The notes under the pieces are model-generated. The model saw only the letters and a list, made by a program, of their open reading frames with translations, had not been told where the DNA came from and did no database searches. A program made the position numbers and the translations under genes. A DNA stretch of 64,000 nucleotides, taken from Scatophagus argus. Taxonomy: Eukaryota > Chordata > Actinopteri > Scatophagidae. Within the stretch, counting starts at the first letter, position 1. Each line of letters opens with the position of its first letter. Location: NCBI RefSeq assembly GCF_020382885.2, contig NC_058502.1, positions 10,753,950 to 10,817,949 on the forward strand, written 5' to 3'. This document shows positions 26,517-41,800 of the stretch, piece after piece.

Positions 26517-29500
26517 ATAAGATATTATTTATCCCATGCAGGGAAACTGTAGCACATGTCTGCTCCAGTTGGGGCCTATCGCATTCATCCCTCTTCATAA
26601 AATCTCCTTTAAAAACAAATGGTTTTATTGATCCTGGTCATGAATTGGTCTTAGTTTTCAGTTTATATTTGGTTTTATTATCATTTGTAACTTCTCTTAA
26701 CTTGACAATTTGTCCTGACAGCAACCTTGTTGCTACCATAAGCCCACTTGAATTGAGTAGCTGACAGAGCAAAATAACCAAGGCACAAAGACATTGTAGT
26801 CCTTGCTCTGGGGATCGTGAGCTTTAGCACATGTCATCCCTGGAAAATCAGCCCTTATGGCACTGCAGATGCAGTCACACAAACCTGTGCCTGTCTTTTG
26901 CCATAATTAGTATCAGGTGGTGTTGGCAACATCTGTACTGTAGGTGAAACATCAGTCCTTTTCTCTCATCACCCCATTACCTCCCACATTATTCTGATAA
27001 TTTTAAGTAACTCTGAAGTTCTACGATATGCTCCAGTTGTTGTATAATAAATGAATGACTGGATTCCATGTACTTACTTTAGTTTCAGGGTCCTGCTACT
27101 GTGCATGCTGGCTCACAGTCACATGACTTACTGGTCCACCCTGTAAGCGTCCATGTATTTGTGATATTGCGAAGAATATCTTGGAGTAACTGGTGTACTG
27201 ATAATAACTGCTATCCATAAATGTAGATAATTGATTGATCAAAAAAAATTCTAATATTTTGGCATGTTTGAATAACAAAAGCAGTTAACAAAAGTGTTTT
27301 TCTAATTTAATTAAATTTTTTATACATTTATTGTCCAACAGCAAGTTTTCACCACTTGGAGGCAGCAGTGTAAAAGAATGCAAGGTATGGAGCATGTGTT
27401 GGAGAGGGACTGTCTGCCTCAGAGCACAGGCTTGGTTTCAGCACCAGCGGAAAGCAATATGTGATGCAACTTACTTTTACAATTTGTTTTATTATTTTCC
27501 ATAATTTTAATGCACATTTGTATGTTAAATTGTAAAATTACAAACTATGAAATGCATTCTTAGATTTACATTTTGAAATCAGAAAATCTTTTTATTGACT
27601 TTAATTTTGTGAATGGTTTTTATTATTTATTTATTTATTTATTTTGATTCGAATACATTTATTTTACTATTTCAATCATGAAGTTTTTATTCCCTTAAGG
27701 TGTAACACAAGGTTCAGGTGATTATCGCTGCTGTTTTTGTTGCAATCAGAGTAAGACACATTCATAAATTATTTTATATATCTGCTGGTGGTCATTTGAG
27801 CCCATGATGCTTCCTGCAGCAGCATGTCATATTGTTTTAGGATTTTGCATGATTCTTGCATATTCACTCTGATAGTTCTCTCTGAGGTTTATGAAATGGA
27901 AAGGCTGTTAACCTAAAGCATACTCTACACGGAGAGATTAAAGGAGTGACCTAGTTTTAGAGTGGACCTGGACTAAAAGCAAACCGCTGCCCTTGGCAAA
28001 CCACACTGGAGATTATTAATAATAATCCAAAATGGTAAAGCTGAATTGGGTATCTTGACAACAGGTGCTCTAACAGACAGGGCGGTTCTGTAGTGACAAG
28101 TACTGTAGGCAAATGATTTGTTTCCACTTTCTATTTTTGATCTGGTGAATCCCGTTTTTCCAAGTAAACACAGCAATTTTTTTTCATAATATTGAAAAAA
28201 ATAAATAAAAAGAAGAATTTACCAAGACAGTATTTTGATTTTATCAATCTAAAAAATGAACTGATAATTTTACCAATTCTGCACAGGCTGCAAACTGCAG
28301 GAGAAGATGTTGAGTGTTTGTCAGGGAATGGGTATTTGACTTATAATGATACGTTTGATGAATATATGATGGGTTTATTTTCATACTCTTGGGATTCTTG
28401 TAATCCAAAATGTTCTAGACATCTTAGTGATAAACTGTTATTTGGTACATGATCATTTGATATTTTTATGGACCCTCACGTTTCAGCGACATGTACAGGA
28501 CTGGAGCCAAACTATTTCTACTTGCAACTCTCTGTCAACATCACTTCTTGATAAATGGCCAAAAACGTGCTCCAGACTTTAAACACATAATTTAATCAGA
28601 TGCAGCAAGTCCAAACATTGCTGAGGAGAGATTTTTCTCATGTAATAATCCCACATCATTTGAGGATAAAAGGTATTTAAATGTTTCAACTATGATATTA
28701 TTATGATAACTGACTAAGTACACTACAAGCTGGTCTTTGTAAATAACTAGAATTAACTAGTATTAACTAACACTAGTATTTCGTTTGTATTTTTCTAGTG
28801 CATCATCACATATTTATTGAAGCGTTTTATATTTTTACTATCCACCTGAGTGCCTGAACTCAATTTGATGGAGACATGCACTTATTTTGCTTCCTTGAAA
28901 TTGAAATCACACTATTTCATGCCCAAAAGACAAAGAAGGATAACATTATTCTTACAGTACATTTCCTAAACAGGTTAATACAAGATGCTTTACATAAGAC
29001 ACTAAGATGAAAATAGAAGACAGGACATGAAACTAAATAGGAAAGAAAAAACAAAAGAAAAAGCTGATGAAAAACTAATCAAGAGTTTAAGAGGTGAAGG
29101 ACTGAAATTTATAGTGTAGATTTACAATAACAATGTGTAATTGAAGAAATGGCAGGCGAATAGGTTCTACATTGATTTGAAAGTAGTCTATACTATGCAG
29201 GATTTTTCTGATAAACAATGTATAAACTCAAACAAAAAATAATCCCGCTCAGTCATTCACTCATGACCCACTACAAATGTGTCTCCCCTGCATATATTTA
29301 CTTATTTTTTCATTACTTTGCTGTGTTTGGGACATTTCTGGACATCAACACTTCCAGAGAAAGATATCTGATGGTTGAGTCACATTCCCAGGTCTTCAGA
29401 TACCAGCAGTTTGGGTTGGTGGCACTCATGAAGGAAATTCATCAACAATTTCTCTCCACAGTTGCTCAGTGCTGCTCTCCATTCCTTGAATTGTTTTTGT

Positions 29501-30535
29501 TTTCATGTGGATAATAAACCCTTTAAAGATGATATCCTTTTAAAGTAGGACCATGACTGAAGGGGTCCATCTGGTCCATCAAGGCACAGTATGATTTGGA
29601 AACACTCTTCAGTCATGTCAGTGGCTGACACAAATATTTCAGGATACACTGAGCCTGTTTAGATATCGGGTTTGGCCTTGTCTATTGATGACAGTAATCC
29701 GAATCAAATGATGCACATGCAAGCTGAAGTGATAAGCATCTCCCTGAAATTTCCCTATGGGCAGCCTAATGGCTTTGTCCCCAACAGGAACAAAGAGGTC
29801 AGCATGTGTCGCTGTGATTGAAGGCACAGGATTAGAAACTAAGAAGATGACTACAGATGAGCAGTGAGCTTTTATCCGTATGATTTTTTTCTATGGAGTG
29901 ATCATTGTGGAGACACTTGCACGTATAAGCTTCAATGGTGGGTTTTTATCACAGAATGTATGCTGATATATGTGAAGGTTTAAACACTGGTCAGGCTTGC
30001 TATGACAGATGACCACAGATCATCTGTTTTCTGGACTCACGCAATGTTAGCTGCACACAACATGTGCCCCGGTTGACTGTGTGTGTCTGCTTGTAGCAAC
30101 GTTATGTGTGCTAATTGTGCTTTACATTTATTCCGATGGGGCCTGTGTGACCACAGACAGGCTCTGTGCATTACAAGATGAGGGGAGATTAGAGTACAGT
30201 GGGTTAATCTTTGGCCCTCCCATCTGCCAGGACTATGAGAATTAAAGCTGAAGCCGCAGCCTTGACCACCAACATAAAGAAGTAACCTGACAGGTGATCT
30301 TTTCTATAGTGATTGTACTGTTTGGCCATTGTGTGAGATTTATGTACATTTTGTGTCGAAGGGCATAAAAATCATGATGTGTCTGTGAATATTTTGCCCT
30401 GTGTGCCCTCTGAAATGAGTAGGTTTTGAGTCTACAATGTGTGACTGTACATGCAGTGAATTTGTCTGCTGCCAGAGGTCACACATCTTAAATCATATAC
30501 TGATGTTCCTTAAAATGAATGCTGATGGTTGTCAT

Positions 30536-30577
<42 letters not shown>

Positions 30578-31890
30578 CAACTTATCTGAAAGCAAAATTC
30601 ATGCACCAAGCGGTCACTGAGCTCATACTAAATACTGTACATTCTACCAGTACGACTCAGATTATAAAGTAGATTTAATTTCAGTATGACAATGGACTGT
30701 AAAAGGTTTATTCATGTGTGTAAATCCCCTTGCATGCAACATCTTTTAGTGGTGTGCATAGGCACTATACAATGTTTTGTCTGTGTACATAACATATTAT
30801 CGGTAATCACAAAGTAATTCGATTGTAATGATTTTATTTTTACGGTAAAAGTGTAAAAAAGGGCTAGATTTTTTTTGTTTCCCTTTACTGCAGTACAGAA
30901 AGAGATAATTTAACACAAGTTGTAACAAAGTACTTCGGATTTAATAATCATTATAAAAATCCATCCAAACAACTTAAACATATATTATTAAACAATATAT
31001 GTTTAAGAAGAAAAGAAAGAGGATCAATGCATCATTTCACCACCTTCCTGTCTGGAGTATTGAAAAAGAGTTGTGCTAACTTGTGAAGCTGAAGACATAT
31101 AGTTATCTTTTATTGAGCTTGTATTTGTGGAATGATTATCCTTGTCAAATGGAGCACCACTGGGTTTATATTACACAACAATTGTTTACAGTGTGCCTCT
31201 GGGTGGCAAATAAGATTATCAAACAAGAAGATTAGACAGCTTCAGTGCCCTAAAATATCATTCAGAAAGTCCCAGAAAGACATGAAGTTAGTTTAGTGGC
31301 GTTTTTAATTAAAGACTACACACAGTTGACGCAATCAGCATGAAAATAAAGACAGAAATGTGCAACCTGACAAAAAACAGTACTTGCATGTAAAATAACG
31401 CTTGTACCTTCTGATATGGCAAAAATGTCACTTTAGATTTCTCAGCTTATGTTATCAGTCTACACACGAGTCATGATTTCTACTTCATGATATCAAACAG
31501 AAACCATAATCTCATCAGATCATTCGCTGCTGGCATCTACATCATCCTCTGTTTTTATGATTATCCTATTAATTGAGTAAATAATGGATTTTTTTTTCCA
31601 AATGCAGCAGATGGTTGTGGAGTGCATAACAGATGGCTCTGACCAGTGGTACAGTATACATTCTTCATCATTTTAATCCCTCTAGAGCTGGTCATAGCAT
31701 TTAAAATAAAATAGTTATAATTAAAAGGCAGTTTGCAGAAGCTATGTCACAGTCATGGTTACAATTCAGTATAAACTGTGAGGCAGTTTGTACAATAACA
31801 TTTTAACCAAAATATTACAATTTTAAACACTTGTTAAACTTGATAAATGTTTATTTACTAGTTGTAGAAGGCCTGAAAGAGATCTATATC
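26517..31890. other. intergenic DNA between chst3 and cdhr1
   Basis: No coding sequence is supported. Reading frames are short and AT-biased. Contents include ATTT repeats near 27620-27655 and a TC/GT microsatellite at 30536-30577. The region separates two divergently transcribed genes and may contain regulatory DNA. Confidence 0.5.
30536..30577. repeat. (TC)n(GT)n compound microsatellite
   Basis: About seven TC units followed directly by about thirteen GT units. Confidence 0.9.
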
Positions 31891-32031
31891 AGAAAAAAAA
31901 GTGTTATGTATACCTGTCCGTCATTGCAAAGTTTCTGTATATCCTTGTTTTGAGTCTTCTCCTGTGGATTGGTGGTTGAAGACTCCCACTCGGACTGCAG
32001 GGGCCCAGAGTAACTCTTAAGATGTGTCATT

Positions 32032-32037
32032 GGATTA
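32032..32037 (-). promoter_or_regulatory. CRX/OTX-type homeodomain site upstream of cdhr1
   Basis: GGATTA on the plus strand (TAATCC on the minus), 125 bp before the cdhr1 start codon. TAATCC is the core recognised by the photoreceptor factors CRX and OTX2. A second copy is at 31674-31679. A single 6-mer is weak evidence by itself. Confidence 0.35.
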
Positions 32038-32100
32038 GCATGTGAGCATCTGCCTTTAGCCTTCTGCAGTTGTCCACAAACACCTTGAGAACTGCATCTC

Positions 32101-32160
32101 ATGTACAGGACTCTCGACGGAGCCGTGTTCATGGTGCGGTTTCCTGAGCTCGTTCTCTAG
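32101..32160 (+). other. upstream ORF in cdhr1 leader
   Basis: An ATG at 32101 opens a 19-codon frame ending with TAG at 32158-32160. One base separates that stop from the main ATG at 32162. It counts only if transcription begins upstream of 32101. Such a close stop could reduce or re-route initiation at the main ATG. Confidence 0.4.
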
Positions 32161-32161
32161 G

Positions 32162-35100
32162 ATGAAGAATGTAAAGATATTACATTTGCCACTGGTTTTT
32201 GTGTTTGTGCATGCCTGCTTTGGTAAGTTTCACTTATTAATTCTCTGCTTACAGCTGACGTGCTGCTGTGATCGGATTGTTTGAGAGACTCTGATCATCT
32301 CTGATGATTTTAGAGCATCTATGCTGATGATTTACCTGTTTATGATCAAGTTCTGTTCTGTTCTCAGTTCATGTTCATGTTCTTGTCCAGTTGATTAATT
32401 GTTCTTATAAGTGGAAGTCAGTTTGTACTCTTTGTATTACACTGACTGATTTCTTTAATTTATGATTTTGGTTTCAAAGGTAATGTGAAGTGAATATGGT
32501 TGAGATAACTGTGTTATTATGAATAGAGGCAGCATTATTTCTACCACTAGAGATGTCAGGTCTATATATAGAAAAGTACCTCGGGAGGCTGACGTAACTC
32601 ACCTGTAATCCCAGTCAAAGTTACAGATAGAACAGGGGGCGTAAGCTGTATGGACAACTTGGATTGTTAAACAGTGAACACTGTGACCACTAATGACGAC
32701 TGTACAAAATTTATTTGGAATAATGGTATGAAATGAAAAAAGTTTGCAATCTTTGCAAATTTTGTAATCAAAACAGCAATCTCCATTTTAAGATTAGCAT
32801 TAGCAAACACTGACAACTATAACATACTGTTGAGACAAGACCAAATAAATCTGTTGAAGCAAAACCTTGTACTTGATTAAGGATGTATTTTTTAGTATAT
32901 GAATTCAACTTTCAATTTGCAACAGAATGATATGAATGATGCTAATTCTTGTTTTAAAGGGCACATAGTGCAACTTTAAGCTGAATTACTAAAAGACTTT
33001 TGGGCATTCAATGGTGGTTTTATGTCTCTGTCCTCAGCACAAGCAGACTTTGCGCCCTATTTCTATGACAATGGACCTTACAGCCACAATGGGAACCTGG
33101 CACTGTTCAGCCTCTCAGAGGACACGGCTGTCGGTGAGATCAACCTCTGACATACAGGACATTAAGTGTGGACGGCAAATAGGCTGGTGGAGTAACCAAT
33201 CAACAAAGTGGCTTGGTTTGGTTGCCAAAATCTGAGAGTCCAGGACATTAAATAGACTTTGATAGATGAACAGATGTTGTGTGGCATGTACACACTCACA
33301 CTAACATGCTCATCTGCTGGTGCCACCTGTTGATGCGAGGGACAGTTTGCTGGCTGTGAATGTGAAGCAGCTGTCCCTCTACACATTCAGCAATCAATGT
33401 ACTTATTATAATGCTGTCTACCATGTCTCATCCCCATTTGTTCTGCAGCAGATTTGCCCAAACAATGACTACCACTATAATGGATAGAGGCTAATGAATT
33501 TTGCCTATGGAACCAGTTTTAAAGTGTTCATTTAAATTAATAAAATTTGGAAAAAGAAATTTACCCACACATTTTTTTTGTCTCAATGCAGGTTTCACTC
33601 ATTTCAATATATGTCTGAACTAGTCAATAGCTGAGGCTAATTTGACTAAACTATCATATCTTCTATCAGGTACACAGATCTATTGTCTCAACGGCACAGA
33701 CCCTGAAGGCCAGGAGGTGAGGTATGGCCTTTCCTTTGATCCAGGGTCCAAAGAGTACTTCAGGGTCGACCCCATATCAGGAAACATCACATTGGTGGAA
33801 CAGCTGGACAGAGAGGTACACTTAACATAGGTCTCAGAGGACAACAGGGTAGAAAAAACATCAGCCTGGCTTTAAACTTTAACATGTAATATTTTCACAA
33901 TTGTTTCATTCTCCATATCAAATAATTTTCCATCTCTGCTCAGAAACAAGATTCTATTGATGTTCTTGTAAGCATCACAGATGGGCAAAGCAAGGTATCG
34001 ACATCTTATTTGATGTGTGATTGTGCTATTTAATCCATCTCTAATAATGAAACGAACTAAAACAAAGCTGAGCAGGTTTCATGTTTTTTGTTTCATTCTT
34101 CTGCTTCCTTCCAGGTTGTGGAAAGAGTCACAATATTTGTGATGGATACAAATGATGAAAAACCTGAATTTCAAAATCTGCCGGCAATCATTGATGTACT
34201 GGAAGTAGGTTAAGCAAATAGTATATGCTATGTGAACCCTTTGATTATGAGTCAAAATATAAGCAGCAATCTCTCCTCATAAAAAGAGAAGGACAGTATA
34301 TTACTGTGAAATTATCAAATGTGTGAAGACTAACCTAAGTTACTTTCCCTGTTGCAAATCTTAGACAACTCAGTCGGGCAGCAGCATCTACAAAGTCGAG
34401 GCAGTGGACCGGGACACGGGCTCAGGTGGCTCAGTCACCTACTACCTCCAGGTATCACTCAGCATTGGGAGAATCCCGCCTACTCTTATTCAATCCACCC
34501 TGACTTATTTAGTAATGAATGAATACAGCATCTGAATAAGAAAAAGGCACAGACAAAATATGTTTTAGAAAATGCTCCTAGTATGAAATGCTAGCTGAAT
34601 CTGGTCAGTTCTAATAGTAACCTGCGTGTAAATGTAAATATTGTATAGATGTACTGATAAGGTTAACATCAGTTAGATTTTCCACTGTTAATGTTTGTAT
34701 TTGTGCATGTGCCTGAATATGCTGCCATGGGAATGGGGATTAAATCACAATCACATTTGTGTCACGTACTTGATGCTTAGAGGGCTGCTTTGGCCAGGGG
34801 TTGCAGGCAATGTTAGTTTGCACTTTGGACTATTAGGACCGACAAACAGCTGGCCTGGAGCAAAAGTGATGAGTGAGGCTTTGCACATCTGGACATAGCA
34901 GCTTTCACCTGCCTGCCCCATGCTTGAACATATGGGCTCTTTACATCCAGATGGACAAAGAGATAGACTTTATAAAAGCTGTGGCCTAATTCAAGTGGCT
35001 ACTGAATGTTTTGACAGCCATCTGACCATTTGTCATGGTATCTCACATGAGTGGTTGTAAAATGGGTTTAGGGGTTTCAGTGATAGGCTTTTATTGATGT

Positions 35101-38100
35101 GACATAGAATGTGTCTCTGCCTGTGCTTTTAAAATCCTGCTTTTGTTCTCTTTTCCATTACAGACTCTTCAGTCCACTTTGTTTACCATCGATAGACACA
35201 GTGGTGTCCTTCGTATAAAATCTGGGGAAACATTGGACTACGAGACAGCAAAGACACACTTTGTCACTGTCATTGCCAAGGTAACGGCATAAGGTGTATT
35301 AAAATGGCACAAGGTGCATTAAAACTCAACAGCATTAGTGGTCAGAAACCCCCAGGCTGGTGATGGTGTTGTCAAGAAGTGCAGCAATGTGTCAACAAAA
35401 GTCTTACAAGAAGTAGGCTACTTGCTAACATACATGGATGTAAACAATACAAATTTCAAAAATTTTGCTAGTGATTTATAAGGAATTTATTCAAGAGATT
35501 TGCTAGGCCTCAAGAATACACTGTTGAAATTGAAAATGTCTTCAAAACCTTTTCATGTCTAGACCAGCAGAAAAATTCTCCCAATCAACTTAAAATTTCA
35601 TTTAAATTTTAACATAAAGTGTTACATTACACATTATAAAACATTGTCCTTTGAAATATGAATTTTAACCGTCCATTTCTTTTTGTTCCAGGATGGTGGG
35701 GGTAATTTAAATGGCAAGGAGCAGTTCATGTCCTCGTCTGCTACCTTGACGATCAACGTTATCGATGCACAGGACATGCCGCCATCTTTTATTGGGACAC
35801 CATACTTTGGCTACGTTTATGAAATCTCAGTACCGGTGAATATGAAAACATCCTTCGGTGACATTTTGTTTCAACTCTAAACATGCAGTGTGTATAGCAT
35901 TCATATAGCATATTTTTAGAAACATTTTGTGAAGTCCTGATAATTTCTGTTACCTATTTCTGTCTATAACAATAATAAATTATACTGCACATTGAATTTT
36001 CACAGCAGAGCAAAGCATGCTAACCTCACGCAATAAATGCAGTTTATTTTTAAACTCACAGGTAAATAAGAACCAGGGAAAAAAACAGCTCTAAAAACCC
36101 AAGGCAGGATTATCTCATATCAAACAAGTTTAATTGTTGGCATTTATAGTAAAGCCCATGCTGACTTCTCCATAGCTTTTCTCACAGCAGATGAAAGCAA
36201 AATTATCTCCTCAGTCACAAAATGTCACTGCCATATCGCATCAGAGGGGAGAGATTACAGGTTCTGACTTTCATCCAAAAGGGAATAAATAGGGCTCTGA
36301 CATTTGAATGTACCTTTGAAGACTCAGTGAAGATCAGGTGTTGAATAGATTTGTTGTGGTAGTTGTACACCAGCCACATGGTGACACCATTAAAATCCCT
36401 GCTTTGCTCTGAAAAAGTATATCATCACTTTTTATGACAATCCAATGAAACCAAATACTTTAGTTCTCTCATAGTAAGAGTGAAATGTGTTATAGGCAGA
36501 AGAAGTAAGGTCTTTCAGTACATCAAGCATCAGTTATTGGAGAAATATGAATACATTTATTCAGTTTTGTTTCATGTTTATTTTACAGCCTGACTGTCTT
36601 CAACTTCCACAACTAATTATCATTCTTGTTTCACTGCTGATACAACAGTGTAACCTCATTTGATGAACTTTTCCCTCCAGGGATCTGAAATATTCACTGT
36701 TGTAGCCAAAGATGGTGACGTGGGTAAACCAAATCCAGTCCATTATTCCTTCGATGATGGTAAGCATATCACAAAAAGAACATTCAATTGATTTTTGAAA
36801 TGAGACAAAAGTGCTCATACTTCTGTTGTCTCCTCAGGTGATGATGGTGTTTTTCACATCAATAAAACAAGTGGCTGTATCACCCTGCTGACTTTCCCCA
36901 TGTTTTTGAAGAGAGAAATCTTTAACATTAAAGTCAAGGTAGGTTGTGGTGAATTAATTCATTCTATTTTAGTGTAAATAAGGCCCCTACTTACATTTTC
37001 CTCAACATCACTGTCATCACTGTTAAATAGGTTGATGAGATTTTCCACAGATTCTTTGACTTACAGCATAATTTATAAAGGTGGCCTGACCTGCATAACT
37101 CTTACTCCCCTTGTCCAGGCGTCAGAAGTAAGTCCTGAAGGCAGACTCATGGACTACGGGGTGACCACGGTGGTGATCCGTGTGGTGGACCTGAACAATA
37201 ACCCACCTACTTTCTATGGAGAGAAGGGCCCACAAAACATATTTGAGTTGACCATGTATGAGCACCCACCGGAGGGAGAGATACTGCGGGGGCTGAAAAT
37301 CACAGTCAATGACTCTGATCAGGTGGGAGACCAGTTTGTCTTCTATTTCTGACTACATGAAAATAATATATATATAAAAAAGAACTGACAGTGTTGCTGC
37401 CATCGAAAGAGACCTAAGTTAACCAGGAGAGAAGAGCAATAATTGTTGTTATGTGGCTCTTTCTGTAATAACACTCATCAGCTGACCAAATTACATTGTT
37501 ATCTAACAAGAAACTGATGTAATCAACATTCATCGTGCCACAACATTGTGTTCAGGCTGGTGTCTGTCTTTCTGTCTGTTACGTTAAGCCTGCTATTATC
37601 AGAGAAAATCCTTTTACAGTAATATTGCAAAAAAAAAAAAGTACGCCTGAAAGTAAGCCACGATAAATTAAAAGGTACCTCCCTAACAATGCCATTTGTC
37701 TCCGTGTATTTCCAGCTCCTTGCATGAGCCTCATCCAAATAGATGATGTTCACCAAATGTATCCTCTGATAATACTGTTATAACATCGGGGCAAGCTCTC
37801 CCCGTCCCGAGACATTATGTTTCACCAAGAATATTACTGCCGCTCTTGCTTTTTCATATACAGTATTATTGTAATAATGAAAAAGATACAAAGCTTTTAT
37901 ATTGATTGAATGGATACTATATGGATTATACTGTATGCCTATTTGTAACAAATGCAGATTACTATAAATAGGTTCATGCATGTATAACATACCAACTGTC
38001 ATTTTCACTAATGAGACATTCTGAATGACATGATGTTGTGTGTTGTCTTCTTGCAGGGTGCAAATGCTAAATTCAATCTGAGACTGATCGGACCAGGGAG

Positions 38101-38837
38101 GATGCTGCGAGTCGTCCCTCAGACTGTTCTCAATGAGGCCCAAGTCACAATCTTAGTCGAAGACTCTGCGGCCATGGACTATGAGAAACATCACTTTCTC
38201 ACTTACAAGGTTAATATATTGTGCACCACAGTAGCTTGCAATGGGATCAGAAACCAAAAAGCAGACATTTCTAAACAAATGGCACCTGCAACTGTTGTAT
38301 ATTTCTCTTTTTCATTGATTTATCTCCAAAACTTTCTCTTCTTTAGCTGCTTGCAGTTGAGATTGATACGCCTGAGAGATTCAGCGCCACCGCAGACATT
38401 GTCATTCATCTCCTGGACACCAATGACAATGCTCCGAAATTCTCCTCAGATTACTACATCGCCAGAATTCCAGAAAACTCACCCGGTGGCTCCAATGTGG
38501 TGTCAGTCACGGTGAGCGGGCCTTCATCCTGTCTAAAAATACTTGCCATCACTGGTGTACGTCACTCTGGGCTAAAGAGGAATGCTGATTTGAACAAAAT
38601 GCCCAAGAGGGCCATTAATTCCCTAAATGTAGACTTTTTGGGCGGTGCGGGATGGGATAATATGTGAAAACATGTAGATAAAAGCTAGGCGAGGTAAGCT
38701 GCCAGATGGCTATCACTTTCATTTTGTTGTGTAACACAAATTCCCACATTTTTTTCCCCCTAATGCTTAGAAGCACATGTAGTTGAAGCACAAAAATATG
38801 TGCAGAAATAACACGAACACTTTTAAGGACATGTTTT

Positions 38838-38899
<62 letters not shown>

Positions 38900-41800
38900 C
38901 AGATAATCTCATCTTTCACCCTTGTCAGTTCATATCAGCCCTGCAGAGGCTGAGAGCAACAGGGAGGCTCGCTGATAAATCCTGCCCTTGCGTGAACACC
39001 ACAGAGGCTCATTTCCTTGATCCCAGGCAATTTCAATCAGATAAAAGAACAGCCAACAAGTGACCTTGGACACATGGAGACAGTGAACAGGCATCCCTGC
39101 AGCGACAGACAGACAGATTAGCTGACGCCCATGATGATGATGTTCCTATGACATCAAAAACCAGTCTGTTTATAGCTGACCCCTGTAACATCATGGTCCT
39201 GTCCAGCACAGAGTCATTCAGTTTAATGACTCCATGGTGGCACAGACTTACTCTTTTTCTTGTTGGCTTTAAAGAGACACAACAAATCTTAAATCAATAT
39301 TTTGAGATTTATCAGAGGTATGAGGCAGAAAAACAAGAGAAGCCGGACTTGAACCCAAAATAATGCCAGGAAATGGGGGGATATGCCCTAGCTCACTGAG
39401 CCATATATTGCACTTAATCTCCAAAAGAGGAGTTGCAGATTTTCCTGTGAAAGATTTGTTAAACTGACCTGATTTTTGCAAGTGCCACTACCAGAGTCAT
39501 TACGTATTTTCTTGTTTGTTTGTGTGCAGGCAACAGACCCAGACTCAGGACCTTGGGGTGAAGTAAAGTACTCTATTTATGGATCAGGGGCTGACTTGTG
39601 AGTATAAGAATATAATTTAAACCAAGTTTGTCGGGGTGGGGGGGTGGGGGGGGTCTAAGTCTACGTAAAAAAACAAAACTGTGACGCAAACTAATTTCAA
39701 CAAAATTGTTTAATTAAATGATAAACTGTATCTGAACCTGAATGTGGCATTTTAATTCTAGACCACTGTACTCTTCTGCATGAAAATCACCCACAGCAAA
39801 AACACATCTGCCTGAAAGCTGTGCAGAAATGTGACAGCAGACTTGTTTTTCTTATTAGAACTTGGTTCTGTTTATTTCACCTAAGGACCGTAGTCCCGCA
39901 GAGGATTTGCTGGTATTTTCTCTGAGCTCGATTTTTATTAGATTTCCTGCAGAAGTCTAGCCTCTGAGAAAAAAGCTCTCCATTCTCTGTACACCCACAG
40001 ATTGCCTTTCCTTTCACATCACTACATTTTGTCCAAATTTTCATCTCAGTACTGTTCTATTTCATTTTAGTCACATTTCTTCATGCCTTAGAGGACCAAA
40101 AGTCCAGGATGTGGAAACATCAAAAATAGAAAACCAAAGGAAACATGAATCAATGAAGTGCAGTGCCACTGTAAACACACAGATGTATGTTAGTAAGGAC
40201 ATGTTGTATTTGTTCCCAATAAACCACTTGCTTTGTATGAGAAAATACAGGTAGAAACTATTTTTGGATCTCTCAGTGTAGATTTTGGGTTGTGTCACAA
40301 TAAATCAGAGGAGCTATTTGATGTCGCATGCTGTCCAGGACAAGGATTTCTAAAATCAGCTGTACTTTTTTGGTCAAAACCATTTTGAAACTGTGCAACC
40401 TCAGGTTACACCAGAATGTTTCTTCACACTTGACATTTGTTATCGAGCAAAACACGACTGACTTCACACTCTTTTTTTCAATATCTTGTATCATACTTCA
40501 GCATACACAGGATCATGCAGGCCTGATCTTTGCCTGCTTGCCCTCCGTCTTAGTTAATACTCTAATGGGATTAAGGGAGAAAATAGACCGCTCTTTGCTT
40601 CTGACTTCCTTGCACTGTGAAAGTCACTGTATAGTATTTAAACAAGTCAGTAAGTAAGTCAGTAAACCCATCCATTTTCTCTCTTGCTGTGTATATTGAC
40701 AGTTAACTCTTTCATGACTAAATTGAACTGAAATGGGATGATCAAGGAACAACAACAAAAATCTGCCTGCCTCTAAAGTTCACCATTACTTGTTGTTAAT
40801 ATACAAGTACTAACTTAGTATTTTTGACTTACAAAACTTGCACTGTAGAAACAAGGCCTCTGCTTCTCAACACTTAACTCCAAAACGAATATAATGTTCA
40901 TGTACAAGTTAAACAAATGAAATACAGCATGTTGGCAAGTTTTAAACAAGCTCATAAGTGAACTGTCGAACTTTGACGATAGCGTAGTTTCCCTCATGCA
41001 GGTTAATGATGATGATCCACTACAAGTAAAAGTCCTGTTTTTAAAGTAAAGGTATGTAAGTATAATCAGATAAATTTACTACTACAACTTGCTATTTAGT
41101 TTTCATACAGCTACACAGAATGAAAAAAGCAATATGTGCAGTAAAAAGTGCAATATTAAGTCAAGGCCAACAGCAGCCTAAAAAATAGTAAATCTAACGC
41201 CAATGCCCTCAGTGAGCCCACCCTACCAGGAAAATAAAGGTTTCTACACAATAATAATAATGATAATAATGATTACAGGTTCCTTATTCAGCCTGCATCT
41301 GGGATTATCTACACCCAGCCGTGGGCGAGTCTGGATGCAGAGGTGAGGTCTAAATACAACTTCTATGTGAAGGCGGAGGACACAGAGGGGAAGTACAGCC
41401 TGGCTGAGGTGTTTGTGACTGTGCTGGACCTGAATGACCACCCGCCTGCATTCAATGATAACTTTCTTGAGACGACAATGGTGATTGGGGCACCAGTGAA
41501 AATAGAGGTATTTGTTCTTTTTGTGATTCAATCTGTTGGAAGTATATTGTCAGTATTTATTAAATTTGTTGGATTAAATGAAATGCATCTACATCCACAC
41601 AGGCTGTAGACGATGATGCAGAAGTACCCAACAATGTCATCGAGTATGCGATCATGAAAGCTGAACCAGACAACAACATCTTTGACATTGACGCTGACAC
41701 GGGGGAGATCATGTTGAAGTCCTACATTAAGTCAATGGCCATCATTCAGAACATAACCAAGCAAAGAGACTGCACCTGGTCCCTGGTGGTGCAGGCCCGC

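Noticed and set aside
28192..28452. 86-codon frame with a transposase-like feel
   Set aside because: No catalytic motif or terminal repeats recognised, and similarity could not be supported.
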